A stretch of 64,000 bases of DNA from Phyllobacterium sp. 628. GTDB lineage: Bacteria; Pseudomonadota; Alphaproteobacteria; Rhizobiales; Rhizobiaceae. Position 1 is the first letter of the stretch. Each line of letters starts with the position of its first letter. Both the position numbers and the translations under genes were made by a program. Positions 58,777 to 64,000 of this stretch are shown here, one piece after another. Under the pieces are notes generated by a model that did not search any database, was not told the origin of the DNA, and was given only the letters and a program-made list of their open reading frames with translations. The DNA lies in the NCBI RefSeq assembly GCF_014189505.1, contig NZ_CP050301.1:937501-1001500 (forward strand), written 5' to 3'.

Positions 58777-59661
58777 TCAGTGTCCGCCGTTGGCTGCCAG
58801 TTCCGCACCATATCTCAACTCCAGAAGGGTCTTGAGAACGAGCGTCACCAGCGCCAGCAGCGCCAGAAGCGAAGCCACCGCAAAAGCAGCGACTGAATTG
58901 AATTCGTTGTAAAGAATTTCGACCTGCAGCGGCATCGTGTTGGTCAGGCCGCGGATATGGCCTGAAACGACGGACACTGCACCAAATTCTCCCATGGCCC
59001 GGGCGTTGCACAAAAGCACGCCGTAGAGCAAGCCCCATTTGATATTGGGAAGGGTAACGCGCCAGAAGGTCTGCCAGCCGTTTGCACCCAGCGACAGTGC
59101 CGCTTCCTCATCCGTCGTGCCCTGTTCCTGCATCAGTGGAATGAGTTCACGTGCCACAAAGGGAAAGGTCACGAATACGGTCGCCAGCACAATACCCGGC
59201 ACCGCGAACAGGATCTCGATACCCTGTGATTTGAGCCACGGCCCAAGTGCACTGTGCGAGCTGAACAACAGCACATAGACGAGACCTGAAATGACAGGAG
59301 AAACCGAAAAGGGCAGGTCGATCAGCGTCGTCAGAAACGCCTTGCCCTTGAATTCGAACTTGGCAATCGTCCAGGCAGCCACCACGCCGAAGACCAGATT
59401 GAGCGGAACGGCGATGACCGCCACCAGCAGGGTCAGACGAATGGCGGCAAGCGCATCGTGATCGGCAAAAGCTGCGAGATATGCGGCGGGACCTTTTCGG
59501 AATGCTTCGTAAAACACCGAGATCAATGGCAGCAGCAGGAACAGCGCAAGAAAGACCAGCGCAATCCCGATCAGCACATAACGGGCCGTGCGGCTTTCCG
59601 TGGTTGCCGGGTGCCATGTTTTCGAGGCGGGTTCAGGCGGTTGTGGCAGTTCATGTCGCAT
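58777..59661 (-). CDS. cysW: Sulfate ABC transporter permease CysW
   Basis: A 294-residue permease with six hydrophobic segments. The coupling loop [25 protein letters not shown] is typical of CysW, as are [20 protein letters not shown] and [20 protein letters not shown] 59661 has AGGAGGT eight bases upstream; an ATG two codons earlier is too close. Its start overlaps the end of cysT. Confidence 0.93.
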   Translation of the reverse strand: MRHELPQPPEPASKTWHPATTESRTARYVLIGIALVFLALFLLLPLISVFYEAFRKGPAAYLAAFADHDALAAIRLTLLVAVIAVPLNLVFGVVAAWTIAKFEFKGKAFLTTLIDLPFSVSPVISGLVYVLLFSSHSALGPWLKSQGIEILFAVPGIVLATVFVTFPFVARELIPLMQEQGTTDEEAALSLGANGWQTFWRVTLPNIKWGLLYGVLLCNARAMGEFGAVSVVSGHIRGLTNTMPLQVEILYNEFNSVAAFAVASLLALLALVTLVLKTLLELRYGAELAANGGH

Positions 59662-60508
59662 AGCCATACCTCCTGCGGCTCCAGGCCTGAATAAGATTGA
59701 TGATGAATAGCATGGTGAAGGAAATGATGAGCATGATGGCGGCAATGGCCGTCGCGCCCGTATAGTCGAATTCTTCGAGACGAATAACAATCAGCAATGG
59801 TGCAATCTCTGAAATATAGGGCAAATTACCGGCAATAAAAATGACTGAGCCATATTCACCGACGGCGCGGGCAAAGGCGAGAGCAAAGCCGGTGAGGATC
59901 GCCGGTGTCAGGCCAGGCAGCAGGACGCGCGTGATGGTCTGGAAACGCGTGGCGCCAAGCGTGGCTGCGGCCTCTTCCACCTCCTTGCGGATTTCTTCCA
60001 TCACCGGCTGTACGGTCCGCACCACGAAAGGCAGGCCGATAAAAATCAGCGCGATGGTGATGCCGATGGGCGTGAAGGCGACTTTGATCCCAAGCGGGTC
60101 GAGCCAGCGGCCGATCCAGCCGTTTTTTGAATAGAGTGCGGTCAGCGCAATACCGGCAACAGCGGTTGGCAGGGCAAACGGCAGATCGACAATAGCGTCG
60201 ATGATGCGGCGGCCGGGAAAGCGGTAGCGCACCAGAACCCAGGCGACAATGACACCGAATACCACGTTGATCAGGGCAGCCACGAATGACGTGCCGAAGC
60301 TGATCTTCAGGGCATTCAAAGTGCGCTGGTCCGTAGCGACGTGCCACATCCCGCCCCAGCCGAGCGATGCGGAACGCCAGACCAGTCCAGCCAGCGGAAT
60401 AAGGACAATGAGGGTCAGATAGGCAAGAGTGAAGCCGAGTGTCATTCCGAACCCTGGAATAACACTCGGCCTCTTAAACCGCCAACCTGCTGTGAGGTTG
60501 GAAATCAT
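59651..60508 (-). CDS. cysT: Sulfate ABC transporter permease CysT (CysU)
   Basis: A 285-residue permease, paralogue of CysW. The coupling loop EEAAATLGATRFQTITRVLLPG and the block WVLVRYRFPGRRIIDAIVDL then PFALPTAVAGIALTALY are diagnostic. ATG 60508 is four bases after the sbp stop. The frame extends upstream, but that part overlaps the binding protein gene. CysT and CysW form the heterodimeric sulfate channel. Confidence 0.93.
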   Translation of the reverse strand: MISNLTAGWRFKRPSVIPGFGMTLGFTLAYLTLIVLIPLAGLVWRSASLGWGGMWHVATDQRTLNALKISFGTSFVAALINVVFGVIVAWVLVRYRFPGRRIIDAIVDLPFALPTAVAGIALTALYSKNGWIGRWLDPLGIKVAFTPIGITIALIFIGLPFVVRTVQPVMEEIRKEVEEAAATLGATRFQTITRVLLPGLTPAILTGFALAFARAVGEYGSVIFIAGNLPYISEIAPLLIVIRLEEFDYTGATAIAAIMLIISFTMLFIINLIQAWSRRRYGYAT

Positions 60509-60512
60509 GCTG

Positions 60513-61544
60513 TTACTTTTTCGGCTTGTAAATCTGGTCAAACGTTCCGCCATCTCCGAAGTGATAGGGCTGTGCTTTAGCCCATCCACCGAAGATTGGA
60601 TCATCGATCGTCACCAGTTTCAACTCCGGCAATTTTTTGATCAGATCAGCCGGTACCAGTTTTGGGTCGGCAGGGCGGTAGAAGTGCTTGGCTGCCAGGG
60701 TCTGGCCCTCAGCGGAATATAGATATTGCAGATAGGCTTCCGCCACCTTGCGTGTGCCCTTGGCATCGACATTGCCGTCGACAACAGCCACCGGCGGTTC
60801 AGCCAGAATGGATTGTGGCGGTACGACGATATCGAACTTGTCGTCACCGAATTCGGTCGAGGCGAGATACGCTTCGTTTTCCCAAGCAAGCAGCACATCG
60901 CCGAGTTCACGCTGGGCAAAGGTGGTTGTCGAGCCGCGTGCACCGGAATCAAGCACTGGAACGTGCTGGAACAGATTGGCGATGTAGTCCTTGATCTTGG
61001 CTTCATCGCCGCCGTACTGGCCAGAGGCCCAGGCCCAGGCAGCCAGATAGTTCCAGCGAGCACCGCCCGACGTCTTTGGATTTGGCGTGATGACCTCAAC
61101 GCCGTCCTTCACCAGATCGCCCCAGTCCTTGATCCCCTTGGGATTGCCCTTGCGCACCAGAAAAACAATTGTCGAGGTATAGGGCGCGGAATTGTGCGGA
61201 TATTTTGTGCGCCAATCCGGATTGATCTTCTTGGTGGCTTTGACGATGGCGTTGATATCGCTTTCGAGGGCCAGCGTCACCACATCGGCGTCGAGACCAT
61301 CAATGACCGAACGTGCTTGCGCACCGGATCCGCCATGCGACGTCTGAATGGTCAGCGTCTCACCGGTATCGGCTTTCCACTTGGCCGCAAAAGCCGCGTT
61401 GAAGTCCTTGTAGAGTTCGCGTGTCGGATCATAGGACACGTTCAGAAGTGTCGTATCCGCTTGGGCGGCAGACAGCGATTGCAAGGACACCGTCGCCGCA
61501 AACAGTGCGGCCGCCAGCGATAGTGATAATCGGGAATGTTTCAT
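60513..61544 (-). CDS. sbp: Sulfate-binding periplasmic protein
   Basis: A 343-residue sulfate-binding protein. The signal peptide ends near [10 protein letters not shown] (residue 30). [20 protein letters not shown], then [20 protein letters not shown], and [20 protein letters not shown] are the ligand-binding blocks of Sbp/CysP. ATG 61544 is chosen for its clean signal peptide. It is the first gene of the operon with cysT, cysW and cysA, and imports sulfate or thiosulfate. Sbp and CysP cannot be told apart here with certainty. Confidence 0.93.
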   Translation of the reverse strand: MKHSRLSLSLAAALFAATVSLQSLSAAQADTTLLNVSYDPTRELYKDFNAAFAAKWKADTGETLTIQTSHGGSGAQARSVIDGLDADVVTLALESDINAIVKATKKINPDWRTKYPHNSAPYTSTIVFLVRKGNPKGIKDWGDLVKDGVEVITPNPKTSGGARWNYLAAWAWASGQYGGDEAKIKDYIANLFQHVPVLDSGARGSTTTFAQRELGDVLLAWENEAYLASTEFGDDKFDIVVPPQSILAEPPVAVVDGNVDAKGTRKVAEAYLQYLYSAEGQTLAAKHFYRPADPKLVPADLIKKLPELKLVTIDDPIFGGWAKAQPYHFGDGGTFDQIYKPKK

Positions 61545-61648
61545 GCCTGCCTCCGTGTAGTGTGACCTAAAGCGTAGCAGAGCGCCCCGCACAGCGGGCG
61601 TTGGAAAGAATTCCTTTTATATCGATAAATTAGAAAATTCTACCTAAA

Positions 61649-61671
61649 TACCATAGGCTATAGAAATGGTA
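61649..61671 (-). promoter_or_regulatory. LysR-type box upstream of sbp
   Basis: TACCAT (61649-61654) and its inverse ATGGTA (61666-61671) are spaced by exactly 11 bases, as in LysR-type T-N11-A boxes. It lies about 105 bases upstream of sbp. A CysB-like regulator would fit a sulfate operon, but none is encoded here. AT-rich sequence between it and sbp may hold the promoter. Confidence 0.5.
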
Positions 61672-61837
61672 GTCTATTGGGGGCCGGTGGCGAAATTTGC
61701 TCGCAACAGGATTCTTTCGCGGTGCTCTAAGCTACGCTTGGGATCTGGCGGTTTGGCGGCCATGGGTCTGACGGTCAAACAAGGGCGTGCATGAAATAAT
61801 CTTTCGCCTGATGGTTGTACCAGGTAGCGATAGAAAT

Positions 61838-61860
61838 GGTACCGGCGGTTGGCCGGTACC
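61838..61860 (-). terminator. Hairpin after the small exported-peptide gene
   Basis: GGTACCGGC (61838-61846) and its exact inverse GCCGGTACC (61852-61860) with a 5-base loop. On the minus strand it is followed by ATTTCTATC, a weak T-rich tail. Besides this and the box near 61660, I see nothing in the 329-base gap downstream of sbp's start. Confidence 0.55.
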
Positions 61861-61873
61861 GGGCTGGAGGCCC

Positions 61874-62050
61874 TTATTTGCGGATCAGCGGATCAACCGG
61901 TGTAATCTCGGCAACTTCGGTGTACGAACTGGCATTTGTCTTTGCTTCCATCGAAGCGCGCACTGTGATCGGCGCGACAAAAATCGCCAGTGTCAGCGCT
62001 GCGGTGGCGGCGATTGAAAGGCGGCGTTCCATGCGTGAATTGATGATCAT
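61874..62050 (-). CDS. Small putative exported peptide, 58 residues
   Basis: ATG 62050 follows AAGGGGAAAACC, a good ribosome site, and the frame closes at TAA 61874. Residues 1-10 are basic (MIINSRMERR), 11-28 form a hydrophobic core (LSIAATAALTLAIFVAP), and a possible cleavage site TVRASM follows near residue 33. That would leave a mature part of only about 25 residues, without Cys. No family is recognised. It starts 17 bases after the stop of the upstream gene, suggesting one operon, and a hairpin lies after it. Confidence 0.6.
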   Translation of the reverse strand: MIINSRMERRLSIAATAALTLAIFVAPITVRASMEAKTNASSYTEVAEITPVDPLIRK

Positions 62051-62067
62051 TGGTTTTCCCCTTCGTC

Positions 62068-62574
62068 CTAATGGTATTTCGCCCGCAACGGGCGAGAAAT
62101 AATGTCGTCGATTGCAAATTTAGGGATCGGCAAAAGCACCTGATCCAGCTCCACCAGCGTTTCGGCAAAACCGATGGCTGCGTTCTCGACTTCCTCCTGT
62201 CGCGATGGACATGCCATGGCATTGAGGCAGGTTCGTGCTGCAAGCATGTCGCAATTTTGAAGCCCGGCAATCAGGCCTAAAGTCAGGCATTCTTCCCGGC
62301 ATACATGGTGTGAACCGAACGGAAATGTCTTCAGGGGGCAGAGGGCGCAATGACGCAGCGTGCGGATGAAGAACGAGAGCTCGGAGAGTGCCCGGTTGCC
62401 TTCACGGGAGCCGAGAATTTCGCTGTAAAGCCCAAATGCCATTTCCCAGGCAATCACCGAGCCGGTTTCGAAGCCCGCCGTCCAGCGGCGATAGCCTTCG
62501 AGCACCAGCTTTTCCGGCGTGCGGTCGAAATAACAGCCGGCGCCATGACCGGTTTCAGATGTGCGCGGATACAT
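62068..62574 (-). CDS. Unknown cysteine-rich cytoplasmic protein
   Basis: A 168-residue protein I do not recognise. The first 70 residues are mixed alpha-helical with several Trp/Phe/Tyr. The middle is cysteine-rich: RHCALCPLK (CxxC), then HHVCREEC, a lone Cys in GLQNC, and two more in TCLNAMACPS. The pattern suggests a metal site (zinc or iron-sulfur) but no known motif is matched. No signal peptide or membrane span is seen. ATG 62574 is preferred to a GTG two codons earlier. It heads a likely two-gene unit with the 58-residue peptide, between sulfate transport and histidine catabolism genes. Confidence 0.65.
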   Translation of the reverse strand: MYPRTSETGHGAGCYFDRTPEKLVLEGYRRWTAGFETGSVIAWEMAFGLYSEILGSREGNRALSELSFFIRTLRHCALCPLKTFPFGSHHVCREECLTLGLIAGLQNCDMLAARTCLNAMACPSRQEEVENAAIGFAETLVELDQVLLPIPKFAIDDIISRPLRAKYH

Positions 62575-62995
62575 GCCCACTCCCGTCCTGCTCGGTATTG
62601 CGGATCAGGGCGGAAAATCCGTTGCGGCATGTGCGGACAACGGGCCGTGTCAGCCTGTTGAGGCCATCAGCGGAATATGGAAGCTGCGGATGCAGCATGG
62701 AGACCACGCGCAGGCGTGGCAGAAAAAGACCTATCATAGGGTCCTCCAATCGAACGGGTTCAAGGCCCAGACATCAAAGGTATGCACTCTTGTGCTCGTG
62801 CATAAAGGCAATGGTTCAATTCAAAGTCAAATGGTAATTTTCGAAAACATTGAAAAATATCAATATGTTAGAATAATTCTAAGAAATCATGAGTTTTTTA
62901 GTATACAAATGTTCTGGCAAGCTGACAAATTATCGCACCCGAGCAGCGCGTGAAGCCGTTTGAGCGGGCTGCCTGTGGCAAATTCGAAGACGATT
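62575..62995. other. Intergenic region with AT-rich palindromes
   Basis: No gene is supported here. The stretch 62820-62930 is notably AT-rich. It has a perfect palindrome TTAGAATAATTCTAA (62868-62882) and a GTATAC-centred sequence TTTAGTATACAAA (62897-62909). These could be regulatory sites for the cysteine-rich protein gene, which is transcribed leftward from about 62574. The long distance makes this uncertain. Confidence 0.45.
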
Positions 62996-63697
62996 CTAGA
63001 GCTGTGTGACCATGCGGTGCGATGAAGGATGGATCATCCGCACGAAGGTGATGGGTTTTTGTGGCACGAATGTCACGCGCTCGATAATGAACACTGCGTC
63101 CTTTTCGGCAACGCCAAGAATCTCCGCTTCATGAGTGCCCGCTACACCGGCGTGAAAGACAATCTCCGCCTGCGAGAAAGGCGAGTGCGTCACCAGCCAT
63201 TCATTGGGGCTGATCGTCTCGAAAGTCTCATTGCGGATGGAGGGGACCGCATCCAGATTGATCCAGCGATCTTCGTATTGATAGGGCTTGCCATTGGAGA
63301 GATGCACGCATTGCACATGCAGCATTTCCTTGCCCTTGCTGAGGCCCATGCGTTGTGCAACCGAGGTGGGCGCTTTTTCCACGCGGTTAGACAGCAGGCG
63401 GAACTGGTAAGCACCGCCTTTGGTCTCAATTTCCTGCCGGACGATGGGAATGACAAAACGCGCCTCGCGCATAGGGTGCAGTGCAACCCGTGTTCCGGCC
63501 TTGCGCTTGCGCACCAGAACGCCGCCGCGCGCCAATTCCTGCAGGGCGCGATTGACAGTAGCGCGGGCGCAGCCGAACTCGATGGACAATACTTCCTCGC
63601 CGGGGATCAACGCGCCGGGCGCCCAGACCCGCTCGGCGATGCGCCGGGCCATTTCAGCCTTGATGGCATGGAAGGATTTTCGCGCTGTTGCCGTCAC
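62996..63697 (-). CDS. hutC: Histidine utilisation repressor HutC
   Basis: A 233-residue GntR/HutC-family regulator. The winged HTH is EFGCARATVNRALQELARGG with the wing VLVRKRKAGTRVAL. The UTRA effector domain (from about 85) includes EDRWINLDAVP and FVPQKPITFVRM. It represses hut genes and is released by urocanate in relatives. ATG 63697 overlaps the stop of the upstream hutF gene (ATGA), so the pair is co-translated. Confidence 0.93.
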   Translation of the reverse strand: MTATARKSFHAIKAEMARRIAERVWAPGALIPGEEVLSIEFGCARATVNRALQELARGGVLVRKRKAGTRVALHPMREARFVIPIVRQEIETKGGAYQFRLLSNRVEKAPTSVAQRMGLSKGKEMLHVQCVHLSNGKPYQYEDRWINLDAVPSIRNETFETISPNEWLVTHSPFSQAEIVFHAGVAGTHEAEILGVAEKDAVFIIERVTFVPQKPITFVRMIHPSSHRMVTQL

Positions 63698-64000
63698 ACC
63701 CGCTCCAGAATTGACGCAAGCCGCGCCTTGTAGGTTGCAAAAATGGCGTCCCGTGCATGATGCCGCCCGCTATGCACCACATGCCGGCCAGCTGACCACA
63801 CGTCAGTCACTGCATGTCTGTCGCCTGCAAAAATCCAGCCGTCAAGCAACCGGTCACCCGCAAGCCCGAGGATGGATGCGTCGTCCGCGTCGAGCGCCAC
63901 CATATCAGCCCATTTTCCGGTGACGAGACTGCCTGCATTGCGGCCAAGTGCCTGCATTCCGCCCGCAAGCGCCGTGTCATAGAGTGTTCGCCCGTTGGAT
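63694..64000 (-). CDS. hutF: Formimidoylglutamate deiminase, C-terminus only (cut by window edge)
   Basis: The frame stays open to the right edge of the window; 101 residues are visible. The pattern GRTLYDTALAGGMQALGRNA, then KWADMVALDADDASILG, and the final GRHHARDAIFATYKARLAS is the C-terminal composite domain of HutF. This amidohydrolase converts N-formimino-glutamate to N-formyl-glutamate in the five-step histidine pathway. The metal site lies in the missing N-terminal part. It is upstream of hutC in the same operon. Confidence 0.9.
   Translation of the reverse strand, partial: SNGRTLYDTALAGGMQALGRNAGSLVTGKWADMVALDADDASILGLAGDRLLDGWIFAGDRHAVTDVWSAGRHVVHSGRHHARDAIFATYKARLASILERV

Noticed and set aside
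58766..59038. N-terminal extension of the CysA frame
   Set aside because: The extra 91 residues overlap cysW and do not resemble an ATPase N-terminus; ATG 58765 starts exactly where family members do.

Overview
The window looks like chromosomal DNA of an alphaproteobacterium of the order Hyphomicrobiales (Rhizobiales), near the Brucella/Ochrobactrum/Phyllobacterium group. This rests on the gene set: a cyclic beta-1,2-glucan synthase of 2868 residues, an OlsB-type ornithine lipid acyltransferase, a Fur/Mur regulator facing sitABCD, the lptC-lptA-lptB-rpoN-hpf-ptsN string, single-domain XylG, and a prophage integrase of a rhizobial type. Genus assignment is inference; no rRNA gene is present.

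Layout. 1-3021 is the end of an integrated element: a truncated unknown gene, an Xre-type regulator with palindromic operators, an unknown HTH protein, a complete tRNA-Arg(TCT) with its own terminator, an excisionase-like protein and a tyrosine recombinase followed by three CGGTAACG repeats. 3155-11064 holds a class A penicillin-binding protein, a polar amino acid ABC transporter, glycerol kinase and a short-chain dehydrogenase. 11261-18732 is a complete xylose locus: xylR-xylB-xylA on the minus strand and xylF-xylH-xylG on the plus strand, with a palindrome between them. A FitA/FitB (VapBC-type) toxin-antitoxin pair with a frameshifted antitoxin follows.

19604-36974 is mostly housekeeping: nfuA, uspA, trpS, a decayed glyoxalase-like gene, murJ, glnD, mutS, olsB, lspA, two methyltransferases, an ornithine cyclodeaminase homologue, lapA, ihfB, sppA and lptC. 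36237-41653 runs lptC-lptA-lptB-rpoN-hpf-ptsN. 41654-42168 is a repeat cluster: two 117-bp MITE-like elements in opposite orientation flank a second copy of the 3' end of the adjacent EamA transporter gene. 43065-48720 holds EamA/LysR, a cupin, Mur and sitABCD. 48757-57363 is cgs. 57728-61544 is a sulfate ABC operon (cysA-cysW-cysT-sbp). The right end has two small unknown genes, hutC and the 3' part of hutF.

Functional themes are pentose and glycerol use, cell envelope construction (murein, LPS transport, ornithine lipid, periplasmic glucans), nitrogen control (GlnD, RpoN, PtsN, Hut), and manganese and sulfate import. I did not find a clear new defence or biosynthetic system. The most unusual features are the repeat/duplication cluster at 41.7-42.3 kb, the frameshifted antitoxin, the tRNA-bearing integrase module, and an unknown cysteine-rich protein encoded next to a 58-residue exported peptide. 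Identities and motifs were judged by eye from the sequence; no database search was run.
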